A stretch of DNA of 35,814 nucleotides from SAR116 cluster bacterium AG-313-A07 (lineage in GTDB: Bacteria > Pseudomonadota > Alphaproteobacteria > Thalassobaculales > Thalassobaculaceae). This document shows positions 29,201 to 35,478 of the stretch, in pieces. The DNA lies in contig QBVV01000019.1 in assembly GCA_003284265.1 (NCBI GenBank), forward strand, positions 1 to 35,814. Direction: 5' to 3'. The position numbers and the translations under genes are program-made. Each line of letters opens with the position of its first letter. Position 1 is the stretch's first letter. Under the pieces are notes generated by a model. The model saw only the letters and a list, made by a program, of their open reading frames with translations. It ran no database searches and had not been told where the DNA came from.

Positions 29201-29575
29201 AGCAGTCTTGGAGATATAGTTGGCGATACTATAAACGAGGCATCGTTTGCAAACCCAAATACTATTTTTGCTGGTAATATTGATTTCCTTGGCGATAGGG
29301 ATATGTTTCGATTTTCACTCGAAGCAGATACAACTTATAGGTTTGATATTCGGGGATCACATAGTAATCATGGAACTCTTTGGGATCCTCAAGCTTTCTT
29401 ATATGATGAAAACAATATCTTGGTTGCGCAAGATGATGATAGTGGAACGGGTTTTGAGGCCTCTATATCTTATACCACCTCAAGCACAGGTGACTATTAC
29501 TTAAATGTCATGGCAAACATTGGGGAGTTGTCCCAAACTTCAGGCAGTTACTCGGTAGAATCTATTTTTTTCTAG
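26291..29575 (+). CDS. Large modular subtilase with PPC repeats
   Basis: A 1094-residue S8 (subtilisin-like) serine protease with a mosaic layout. Residues about 5-145 form a DUF5648-like region with repeated RFLNTSTNDHVFT and RFFNTETGFHHYST motifs. About 150-245 resembles a cadherin-like immunoglobulin fold. The protease domain (about 305-590) has D325 in VLDTGID, H367 in DTHGTHVAG and S534 in SGTSMATPY. Four PPC-type repeats of about 120 residues follow (about 608-726, 728-842, 848-965, 975-1094). Each carries a conserved D-x-D-x-F/Y motif and a QNDDGG-like loop at about 680, 800, 922 and 1047. There is no N-terminal signal peptide, and the C-terminus ends in the hydrophobic SVESIFF, so type I secretion is plausible but unproven. 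The ribosome binding site is purine-rich. Confidence 0.93.
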   Translation: MVSKVYNELIVQYSGDDFLHYAAAEEGETLQGGLNQKVAFEGFESGDLQFTRFLNTSTNDHVFTADPREIEVLRSNADFLEEGNVFRLFQTEVDGTQAVHRFFNTETGFHHYSTDINEIENFEASSSYTSEGIVGYGGVVDTREAEQVASQQSTINVSNRFDTVETEISGSFNLPVSIVMDLGGANGFNGSVTAMSSTGEELPEYLNFNERSGQIYGYTLKDGIGDNNILVLADDGISQTSSNFVLSASDSNMKADADAYTEKSLIASMSVNSSSVGGNFIPTITTKANLTFGAAATASAATNLEAFKTANPTIDGSGTTIAVLDTGIDLDHPFFGADTNGDGVSDNIVASADFHGDGNGAQDSDTHGTHVAGIAMSSDATFPGTAPGANVAAIQVLGANGGSFSGIEAGLQWVLDNRATYNITSVNMSLGASDNSSSTQLSSLSDEIAALKSQGVITFVAAGNSFASFNAEGVGTPASDPNALAISALDSVNEGAASYSQRDTTITQVFAPGTGITNATPGVGATTQTLSGTSMATPYVAGVSSLISQLNPNLSVDDFETFLQQSASTFSDPATGGNYRVLDVNALGLLAAGGTLPDAPTSEQPSTDDHPDSIGSNTAVAPGVSVIGDLETGGDKDVYKVSGTAGSTYLIDLRGAPSALGTLTDPIVTILDSNGSQIAQNDDGGTGFESSLTFAPSTGGDFFIEAGAFSSDLTGTYQLDVTDVTIQDDHSGNIGGNTALSVGTNQSGNLEIASDTDIFSLDVQAGVTYTIDQKGFWSSVGNLRDPLLTLKDSAGTILGQNDDGGFRLESQIIYTPTTTETLYVEAGAFDTGTGTYEISVGESGGSADNDIANAPSLGLTSLTPGISQTGNIEIGGDKDVFSLSVTSGATYQIDMKGSTSNVGTLTDPLLRVLDINGEVLGQNDDGGRGFESLLSYTAPSTGEIYIEAGAFSSVLTGSYQLDVLQTSIATSSLGDIVGDTINEASFANPNTIFAGNIDFLGDRDMFRFSLEADTTYRFDIRGSHSNHGTLWDPQAFLYDENNILVAQDDDSGTGFEASISYTTSSTGDYYLNVMANIGELSQTSGSYSVESIFF

Positions 29576-29637
29576 GTTTAATACTCGTGCAGAGCTAACA
29601 GTACCATAGAGACAACTGGAAATAATAGAACGGCTAC

Positions 29638-29796
29638 TTACGTATAATACGGTGCACCTTGCCGGGTTATAACCACGTCATCATAATTGCGTTGCTTGGC
29701 AACTGCTTCGTCCAATATTTTCTTGATTTTAATCAAGTCATTAAGCTCCAAACGTTCAGCATCTCTGACAATTTCTTGTAAATTTGTTTTTAACAT
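29638..29796 (-). CDS. Small 52-residue protein
   Basis: A short gene with ATG at 29796 and TAA at 29638, preceded by GAGGT six bases upstream of the start. The product begins MLKTNLQEIVRDAERLEL, continues in a charged, leucine- and isoleucine-spaced stretch (about residues 4-36) predicted as one or two amphipathic helices, and ends TRQGAPYYT. There is no signal peptide or cysteine. The function is unknown. Its size and helical N-terminus resemble small antitoxin or adaptor proteins, but no toxin gene is adjacent. It lies between the subtilase and the PQQ dehydrogenase genes. The strong ribosome binding site and unbroken frame make it likely real. Confidence 0.6.
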   Translation of the reverse strand: MLKTNLQEIVRDAERLELNDLIKIKKILDEAVAKQRNYDDVVITRQGAPYYT

Positions 29797-30005
29797 TTAA
29801 TTACCTCTATTTCGATAACTACGTAATAATAATTCACTCAGAGCATGTCAAGTGTAATTAATGCAATTTTCAGCCTTTTCAAAAAAGCCAACAAGCAAGG
29901 TATAGCTACAAATTCATATTGAATATCACCTATGATCAGATCGTATTCTCTCTAGTCAAAAAGATAAAAAGTTTAGCTTGTTAAAAAATCATCGACGTAA
30001 GCTAA

Positions 30006-31130
30006 TTATTTAGGATCTTTTATACTCGCCCTTGATAGACGAAAAAGATGACCACTTTTTTCGTCATTAATTACTAGAATGCTACCATCAGCCATAACTT
30101 CAATATCACGAACGCGCCCGAATATATTCTTAAAAATACATTCTTCTGTTTCAGGTGTGTTATTGGATGATAAACCAATCAGATATACGCATCGATACTT
30201 TAGTGCTCCAATTAATAATTTCCCTGAAAATTCTTTGAACATCTTACCGTCATAAAAGGCTAATCCTGAGGGTGCTATACTTGGCGTCCATATCCAAATT
30301 GGATCTGTAAACCCTTTCGGAGAGTAATTGAGGCCGATATCTCCTCCCATATATTCTTTGCCGTAGGATATTGTAGGCCAGCCATAATTATTATTTTTAT
30401 TTATAATATTGATCTCATCGCCACCACGAGGCCCATGCTCATGAGACCATAATTGGCCTGTGGATTTCTGAAAGTGCAGCCCTTGAGGATTTCTGTGCCC
30501 AATTGAGTATATTTCGGGGAGCCACCCAAGGTTTCCTGTTGTCGTTTTTCCATGAAGTGGGATTTTTATAATAGAACCAGGATAATTATTTGGGTTTTGT
30601 GCATTAGTTCTATCGCCTCTGTCACCTAGTGAGGCAAAGAGATGAATATCGTTTAGGGCTAATCTGCATCCAAAGTGAACGCCACTCTTTGACAAATGGT
30701 TTGAAACGAATATGTCTCGCGTTTTAATGAGTTTGTTCTCTAATAATTTACTTTTTGAGATAGCAACCGTTAAGTTCTTGCTAGCTGTTAATTTTGAGTA
30801 GCATAAGAATATATAATTGCCATCTTTTCTTTTTTGGACAGCAACGTCTAACAATCCGCCTTGTCTGTAAAATGCAGAACGTGGTGTGCCACTTATCAGT
30901 GTTTTCATTTTTGTCTCTAAGTTAAATAAAAAAAGTTTGCCAATTTTCGTTGTAACAAGCACTTTGTTGGGGGTCAGGGTCGCCAGTCCCCAGGGTAAGT
31001 AAACGGGTCCAATTTTTTCAATTTTGATTTTGGAATTATTTATTTCTGCAGAAGCCGCTTTAAAATCTAATAATTCTAGAATATTAAAAATGACTATAAA
31101 AATCGAACTGATAAAAATTCTATTCCACAT
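30006..31130 (-). CDS. PQQ-dependent sugar dehydrogenase family (soluble GDH-like)
   Basis: A 374-residue six-bladed beta-propeller protein of the soluble glucose dehydrogenase/YliI family. An N-terminal hydrophobic stretch (4-20) followed by ...KAASAEIN suggests a signal peptide cleaved near 28, so it is periplasmic. Family motifs in order are GGLLDVAVQKRKDGN (91-105), GVHFGCRLALNDIHLF, SLGDRGDRTNAQN, IYSIGHRNPQGL, LWSHEHGPRGGDEIN and NNYGWPTISYGKEY. It should oxidise aldose sugars using PQQ as a bound cofactor. No pqq synthesis gene is in the window. The sequence between motifs is AT-biased, with several Asn/Lys-rich stretches. A clear start ATG is present. Confidence 0.93.
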   Translation of the reverse strand: MWNRIFISSIFIVIFNILELLDFKAASAEINNSKIKIEKIGPVYLPWGLATLTPNKVLVTTKIGKLFLFNLETKMKTLISGTPRSAFYRQGGLLDVAVQKRKDGNYIFLCYSKLTASKNLTVAISKSKLLENKLIKTRDIFVSNHLSKSGVHFGCRLALNDIHLFASLGDRGDRTNAQNPNNYPGSIIKIPLHGKTTTGNLGWLPEIYSIGHRNPQGLHFQKSTGQLWSHEHGPRGGDEINIINKNNNYGWPTISYGKEYMGGDIGLNYSPKGFTDPIWIWTPSIAPSGLAFYDGKMFKEFSGKLLIGALKYRCVYLIGLSSNNTPETEECIFKNIFGRVRDIEVMADGSILVINDEKSGHLFRLSRASIKDPK

Positions 31131-31420
31131 CGATATACTTTTTCACCTAAAATATTATTTTCAATCTGACCGGTTCAATTAAAAACATTAACATTGGAAT
31201 GTTAGCTAAATAAATCATTTTAATATTGATTTAGACCTCAGGCCGACTTCTTTAAAAAAATGTCAAGTTATTGATCAATTTTTTAATTATTGGTTATAAA
31301 GTTTCTTCCTTGTAATTATCCCAAGATTGGGGAGAGCCCAAGCTCCAAGCGTAAGCGATCCCTTATTAGGTAATATATGATTACTGATATGGGTTACTTG
31401 AAGTTAGAGAATAGTAGTTC
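31131..31420. other. AT-rich intergenic region
   Basis: About 290 bp between the start of the PQQ dehydrogenase gene and the end of the M50 protease gene, both on the minus strand. It is AT-rich. I see no convincing reading frame with a ribosome binding site, no rRNA or tRNA, and only very short inverted repeats. It probably carries the promoter of the dehydrogenase gene. Confidence 0.5.
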
Positions 31421-32380
31421 TTAATTAAATTTATGACTTAAGAAAGAACAAACCTCACAGTTTCCATAATCTAAGATTTTAAGATATCGCCACCCCTCAA
31501 ATATTTGATTTAGATCTAGCCCAACACTTTCAACAGATTGTCTCATTATTGATCCTAGTAAATTACTGGCATCACTAAACATGATGATAGAACCCACAAA
31601 TATAATTATGAATATAAAAGCAAATCTCTCAAAAAAGGCTTTAATTCTTGGATCAAATACAGGGGAAATTGCATTCCAGCCATCGAGACCAGGAATGGGA
31701 ATTAGATTAAATATAATCATCGCTATTTGAATAAAAGCCATTACTTGGATCAATGGCATAAATGTTTGACTTATCGCAAAAGGTTCCAGTCTCAAAAGGA
31801 AGAGAATGACAAATAAGATAAGGGCATTAGCTACGACTCCCGAGAGAGCTACGAAAGATTGGTATAATGGGTGTCGTAAATGCTTTAAGGAAATATATAC
31901 TGCTGCTCCGGGTAGAAACACTCCATAAAAGGCAAATAGGCCCAGAGGCATTGCGAGTGAGGTGAAGTTATTAAAATATAAAAAGATATTTAGCCTCAGA
32001 TACCCTCTTGCATACATAGTGAAGTCACCCAGTAGGTAAGCAGTAATCGCATGAAAAAATTCATGATAGGCAACAGATAATATTGAGAGGCTCAAACAGA
32101 AAAATAACCCTGAAATTATTCTCCAATCAGGATACAGCTCAAAGCAAAATCCCGAGAGAACAGGAATTATCAGCAATAAAGCATTATTCTTGAGAAAGTG
32201 GAGAGCCTCTATTGTATGAAGATGTGAGGGAATAGATTGGCCCACCACGCAACCACACCCTGAGCATTCATAAAAGAGCCACTCGTCAGAGGATTGGTCC
32301 ATAGTGATGGACATTCCACAATCGGGGCAATCTACTCTTTTCATCTTATTATTTTTTCTGATTTGATTTTGGTGATCCAT
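31421..32380 (-). CDS. M50-family membrane metalloprotease with zinc ribbon
   Basis: A 319-residue integral membrane protein of the site-2 protease (M50) type. The N-terminus carries two CxxC pairs, C18/C21 and C39/C42, forming a probable zinc ribbon. The catalytic HExxH is HEFFH at 106-110 in a membrane segment, and the third metal ligand is D233 in IPIPGLDGWNA. SGVVANALI (180-188) is the usual central segment. There are about six hydrophobic segments. The C-terminus again has a CEVC pair near residues 309-312. The substrate is unknown. The start ATG at 32380 has no clear ribosome binding site; the ATG at 32344 (MKRVDCPDCG) is an alternative. The gene borders the decayed region to the right. 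Confidence 0.88.
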   Translation of the reverse strand: MDHQNQIRKNNKMKRVDCPDCGMSITMDQSSDEWLFYECSGCGCVVGQSIPSHLHTIEALHFLKNNALLLIIPVLSGFCFELYPDWRIISGLFFCLSLSILSVAYHEFFHAITAYLLGDFTMYARGYLRLNIFLYFNNFTSLAMPLGLFAFYGVFLPGAAVYISLKHLRHPLYQSFVALSGVVANALILFVILFLLRLEPFAISQTFMPLIQVMAFIQIAMIIFNLIPIPGLDGWNAISPVFDPRIKAFFERFAFIFIIIFVGSIIMFSDASNLLGSIMRQSVESVGLDLNQIFEGWRYLKILDYGNCEVCSFLSHKFN

Positions 32381-32416
32381 CGAAAATTAGCAGCCGTAAA
32401 CTATATAATAATTCCT

Positions 32417-32496
32417 GTAGCGGTTACTATATAGAGCTTACTGCAATTATAGAAAAACCTTAAACGCAGAGTAGGTCATCTCCCAGTAACCGCTAC
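32417..32496. repeat. Perfect 12-bp inverted repeat
   Basis: GTAGCGGTTACT at 32417-32428 and its exact reverse complement AGTAACCGCTAC at 32485-32496, separated by 56 bp. It lies between the start of the M50 protease gene and the MORN-repeat gene. There is no T-run typical of a terminator. It could be a stem of an RNA, element ends or a binding site; the sequence does not decide. Confidence 0.6.
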
Positions 32497-32525
32497 CTCC
32501 CTCTTCCTAGTCTGTAGACGTGACG

Positions 32526-32924
32526 TTAGATCCAGTAATCCATTCTGTATGGTGCCTTAAACAGTCTCGGTGGAAAGACCTGACTGCCATTGGCATACCC
32601 ATACCAATACTCATCACCATCTGTATCTATCTCTAACCACATCCCATGTCGTTCATCATTAATATACTGGCCCTTGTGCTTACTCCCACTGGAATGCAAG
32701 ACATTAAATTCTCCATTACGAATACCATTTTCAAATACACTGACATAAATATATCCTCGACCAAAGTTATGACCAGATAATCCGTATCCATGTGCAAGAC
32801 CGTCTTCGAATTGTTCTATATGAAAATGACCTGTCCCTGAATTAACCTGTAGCCCCCATCCATCGGGTTTATCACGCATCCAGTCGCCTAAATGAGTTGA
32901 CGAGTTATTTTGAGTTAGTGCCAA
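32526..32924 (-). CDS. MORN-repeat-like protein, start uncertain
   Basis: A 132-residue frame containing several degenerate MORN-type repeats: GDWMRDKPDGWGLQV, FEDGLAHGYGLSGH, FENGIRNGEFNVLHSSG and KHKGQYINDERHGMW. MORN repeats often bind lipids or other proteins. There is no catalytic signature. The apparent start is a TTG at 32924 with no ribosome binding site, and a stop codon lies four codons further upstream. An ATG 15 codons in is the other choice. The protein has no signal peptide, whereas many bacterial MORN proteins have a leader or partner domain. It may therefore be a shortened gene that lost its N-terminus in the decayed region. The repeats are readable, so family assignment is reasonable. 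Confidence 0.7.
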   Translation of the reverse strand: MALTQNNSSTHLGDWMRDKPDGWGLQVNSGTGHFHIEQFEDGLAHGYGLSGHNFGRGYIYVSVFENGIRNGEFNVLHSSGSKHKGQYINDERHGMWLEIDTDGDEYWYGYANGSQVFPPRLFKAPYRMDYWI

Positions 32925-33311
32925 TAACCATATCTATATAACGGGATAGGCTGCTATGAGCGACCGCATACGGGGGTCAGATCAATCTAATTAATTGTAT
33001 GAGTAAGTTAGAATTGGTTCATCCAAAACTAGGGTGCAAACTAGAGTACAAATCGTGCCACTTGATCAAACCAGTAGATTAGGTAAGCTATTGATATTGC
33101 ATATACCAAGTTGAATTTGGTGCTGTACTGGGGAACCACTAACCCTCCTAGGCACCATTAACTAGTACTAATAATGCTTAACTCATTGAAATATATCCAA
33201 TTATTGTCTGTGTATATTTTGATGGGGTGAAATAATTCAGATAAATATGTGACTTGTTCGAATGGTATCTATTACTTTATCAGACGAGTTCCAACTGATT
33301 TAAGTGATCAA
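32925..33311. other. Intergenic region without recognisable gene
   Basis: About 390 bp between the MORN and GFA-like genes. Every reading frame is short or broken and none has a good ribosome binding site. I find no tRNA. Only a weak 6-bp inverted repeat (TGGTGC ... GCACCA, about 33118-33160) stands out. It may be eroded sequence of the accessory region. Confidence 0.5.
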
Positions 33312-33929
33312 TTATTCAAACCTTTTTCCCTTTTCCAGATCTAATATCTTTGGCATTCCAAGAGAGTCGATTAACGCCGTAAAGTTTATCCCTTTAAGGG
33401 GATCGGTACGTTGCTTAAACGTATTTGATACAGTTGGTATGGAGAAAAATCTCTTCTTTTCCTGGTCATACTCAAAAGAATAAAATAAAGGTACGTCATC
33501 TTCAGGGGGAGATTCATAGTCCTTAGGATAATCTTTCATAAATAGTATCGCTGTTAACGGTACTGATAAATCACATTCAGCAACACAATGTTTTGGAAAA
33601 ATGTAAAAGACATTACTTTGATAAGCGGGATGGTCTATTGCAATCATGGACCAGCACTGATTGCAATATAAGCGAATAGACCTTCCGTCTTCTCGAAGCT
33701 TATAAGCACTCATAAATTCTTTGCCTTTTATGGAGATAATATCGGCAGGAATATAGTAACCGTGTGGTAACTGATCTGGTGTCACTGTACTCTTAACTGC
33801 CCCCCATTCAATCCCTTGTCGACAGTCCTCGCAACCGCAACGGAAGTATTGTACCGCACGGTTATCTGCCACAGTTATTTCGCACTTGCCACATTGGCAA
33901 CCAATGGTTCCAGACTGGGGGTTGGGCAT
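33312..33929 (-). CDS. GFA-family-like zinc protein
   Basis: A 205-residue protein whose N-terminal half matches the zinc-binding GFA fold (glutathione-dependent formaldehyde-activating family). Cysteines are C11-x-C13-xx-C16, C31-x-C33-xx-C36 and C89-xx-C92, the expected CxCxxC, CxCxxC, CxxC arrangement. The C-terminal half (about 110-205) is not recognisable and extends beyond the usual length. The real activity of most GFA proteins is unknown and formaldehyde activation should not be assumed. The ATG has an AAGGGA ribosome binding site. Its neighbours are the MORN gene and an integrase remnant, so it may be a cargo gene. Confidence 0.8.
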   Translation of the reverse strand: MPNPQSGTIGCQCGKCEITVADNRAVQYFRCGCEDCRQGIEWGAVKSTVTPDQLPHGYYIPADIISIKGKEFMSAYKLREDGRSIRLYCNQCWSMIAIDHPAYQSNVFYIFPKHCVAECDLSVPLTAILFMKDYPKDYESPPEDDVPLFYSFEYDQEKKRFFSIPTVSNTFKQRTDPLKGINFTALIDSLGMPKILDLEKGKRFE

Positions 33930-34041
33930 ATGTAATTCCCTTTATCAGTTGAGTAGTAGGTATTGATTAGGGCCATAATTGTACACAAAGGAGCGAAGAT
34001 CGGTAACCTAGCGTTTGTCAATTCTATCACTCTTTCCTTCC

Positions 34042-34356
34042 TTACAAAACGTTAATAATCCTATATATATGATTAGCCGTATTCACCTTTGCGATGATAG
34101 TTCGTAAGTTATTGAATAATGGTATTTTTTGCATCCAGTGACTCAGGATGTTCAATGAGAATCCTTCCCCATAACTCTCTCCAACATCACTGGATGACCA
34201 TCCTCCGATCTGATCGATTATCTCCTTAGGACATTCCACTGCCCTTAATCGGTCTCTCATAGAATGCCGAAAGCTATGAACGCTGCATTCTTTAAGGATA
34301 AATGTTTTAAGCCATTTATTGACAGAAGCACTTGCTGAGTTTGATCGGATGGTTCC
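34042..34356 (-). pseudogene. C-terminal remnant A of a tyrosine recombinase
   Basis: Reading upstream of the ATG at 34260 in the same frame recovers a classic integrase C-terminus: SNSASASVNKWLK, then VHSFRHSMRDRLR with the box-II HxxR, then IGGWSSSDVGESYGEGF with the conserved Trp and candidate nucleophile Tyr. Similarity begins next to an inverted repeat near 34356, and a stop lies shortly upstream at 34375-34377. The N-terminal two-thirds is missing and there is no start codon with a ribosome binding site, so this is a fragment. The tail beyond HWMQKI is unrelated read-through. Confidence 0.8.
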
Positions 34357-34358
34357 AA

Positions 34359-34391
34359 GTGATCTAGATGGCCATTACGAATCTAGATCAC
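34359..34391. repeat. Perfect 11-bp inverted repeat at the integrase remnant edge
   Basis: GTGATCTAGAT at 34359-34369 and ATCTAGATCAC at 34381-34391 flank an 11-base spacer. It sits exactly where the integrase homology of remnant A ends. No T-run follows. It could be a recombination scar, a crossover or attachment-like site, or a hairpin. Confidence 0.6.
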
Positions 34392-34555
34392 CTAAAAATG
34401 TGATAAAACTAACAAACCACGACAACAATACACATCATTAAATACAGCTTTATGTCAAAGGTCACATCGCTGTATGACCTCAATACGGTTTTGATTGAAC
34501 ACAAAGTCACTTATCGCCAAATTTAACTCATTAGTAACTGCAGGAGGTAGTTCTG

Positions 34556-34720
34556 ATGTTAATGATGAGAAGTGATTTATTATTTTTAAGTGATGACGAA
34601 GTGCTTACTTCTCTTGATGCTTATAAAAAGAGTTTAAAAAGTAAAGTAAAGGTTAAAGACGAAAACCCTACTACTACCATCCTAGCTTATTCGGGTAAGC
34701 TTTATAAGGATTATGGGTAG
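34556..34720 (+). CDS. Small 54-residue protein
   Basis: A short gene with a perfect AGGAGG at 34542-34547, eight bases before the ATG. The product is 54 residues, beginning MLMMRSDLLFLSDDEVLTSL, followed by a lysine-rich stretch KKSLKSKVKVKDE and ending YSGKLYKDYG. There is no cysteine, no signal peptide and no recognised domain. An alternative start is one of the following ATG codons at the third or fourth position. The function is unknown. It lies in the integrase-remnant region and could be a phage- or element-derived small gene. Confidence 0.6.
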   Translation: MLMMRSDLLFLSDDEVLTSLDAYKKSLKSKVKVKDENPTTTILAYSGKLYKDYG

Positions 34721-34766
34721 AGCTTATGAATGCTGACTTGAATAAAGATAATCACTACTAATCCGT

Positions 34767-34783
34767 TTGGCACAGTATGTGCT
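34767..34783 (+). promoter_or_regulatory. Candidate sigma-54 promoter
   Basis: TTGGCACAGTATGTGCT matches the sigma-54 consensus YTGGCACGRNNNTTGCW at all but two defined positions, with the required GG and GC separated by ten bases. It is upstream of the small secreted-protein gene at 34930, about 135 bp from the predicted transcription start. A match of this quality can occur by chance and no activator site was identified. Confidence 0.3.
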
Positions 34784-34929
34784 TATGTATTTGTATGGTT
34801 GCATCGTTAAAGAGAGAACGGCAATTACAGAAGAGATCTTAACAGCAGGTTCATCATCTTCACTTTGCAACCATCTAACCTTCCTTAATAATGTATTTAC
34901 TGTGATACAGTGTCTAAGGAGAGCCATTC

Positions 34930-35049
34930 ATGAAACAGCTACTCACTCTAACAACATTCCTGTCATCATTGATGATGACATCTGTAGCTAATGCAGAGTG
35001 GGCTAAAGTTGCTGAGAATGTAAATGGAAGCAGAACTCTACATGAGTGA
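34930..35049 (+). CDS. Short secreted protein, probably the 5' part of a broken gene
   Basis: A 39-residue reading frame with a strong AAGGAG eight bases before the ATG. It begins MKQLLTLTTFLSSLMMTSVA and then ANA followed by EW, a textbook signal peptide with cleavage after residue 22. The mature part, EWAKVAENVNG..., resembles the start of surface-adhesin E-like secreted proteins, which usually continue for over 100 residues. Here a TGA ends it after 17 mature residues, and the next frame opens at the overlapping GTGA. It is therefore likely a frame-broken copy, or an unusual coupled pair. The sigma-54-like site is upstream. Confidence 0.55.
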   Translation: MKQLLTLTTFLSSLMMTSVANAEWAKVAENVNGSRTLHE

Positions 35050-35297
35050 CAAGGACTTATGGTAAAATGACAAGTACTTATATGTATGGAAACGGGGGTA
35101 ATCCTAAATCTTGGGATAAAACACCACGTACCTACGAAATCAAATGGCCAGATGGTAAGAAAGTACTATGGAAAGATATTACTGTCCGAGACTGTTTAAC
35201 AAAATATGAAAATATGGATCCATACGGAAATGGACTTATGCTAAGAGAAATAACAGGTAAAGAACTACAATTACAAAAAATAATGGATAGCAAATGA
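35046..35297 (+). CDS. Hypothetical protein, possibly the displaced 3' part of the previous gene
   Basis: An 83-residue frame from a GTG that overlaps the previous TGA stop in GTGA; an ATG at 35067 is an alternative start. The product is polar and aromatic-rich, with NPKSWDKTPRTYEIKWPDGKK (21-41) split by Pro/Lys and a single Cys in VRDCLTKYENM. There is no signal peptide of its own. It could be the continuation of the 34930 gene after a frameshift, or a short separate cytoplasmic protein. I do not recognise a family, and the start has no strong ribosome binding site. Confidence 0.4.
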   Translation: MTRTYGKMTSTYMYGNGGNPKSWDKTPRTYEIKWPDGKKVLWKDITVRDCLTKYENMDPYGNGLMLREITGKELQLQKIMDSK

Positions 35298-35335
35298 GTG
35301 ACACAGACAAATTATTGGAATCCTTATCATAAGGG

Positions 35336-35455
35336 TCACAAAGAACTAGTCCATTTATGTATAATTTTCATATCAAATCCCTCGCCATAACTCTCGCCCA
35401 CATCGCCAGATGACCATCCTTCAATCTGATCGATCATCTCCTTAGGACATTCAAC
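35336..35455 (-). pseudogene. C-terminal remnant B of a tyrosine recombinase
   Basis: A second, diverged copy of the integrase C-terminus. The 39 residues start VECPKEMIDQIEGWSS, include GDVGESYGEGF with the candidate nucleophile Tyr, and end HKWTSSL before a TGA. It parallels remnant A (VECPKEIIDQIGGWSS ... GESYGEGF). The underlying DNA at 34160-34225 and 35375-35450 is clearly alignable. Homology stops at 35455. Upstream is the start of the next small secreted gene on the opposite strand, so only the tail survives. Confidence 0.78.
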
Positions 35456-35478
35456 CGATGGCAGAAAAGGTAAAAAAT

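Noticed and set aside
28140..29560. Repetitive DNA in the subtilase considered as a CRISPR-like or tandem DNA repeat
   Set aside because: The repetition is at protein level (PPC domains about 120 residues apart) with diverged DNA, not short identical repeats with spacers.
32925..33311. The gap was read for a tRNA, tmRNA or small RNA acting as an integration site
   Set aside because: No cloverleaf, TpsiC-like arm or CCA end could be seen, and the only pairing is a weak 6-bp repeat.
34899..34911. ACTGTGATACAGT palindrome upstream of the secreted-protein gene
   Set aside because: Only 5-bp arms; too short to call an operator without conservation.
34724..34991. Overlapping frames of 67 and 74 codons on opposite strands
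   Set aside because: They overlap each other, lack ribosome binding sites and domains, and the plus-strand one runs into the better-supported signal-peptide gene at 34930.
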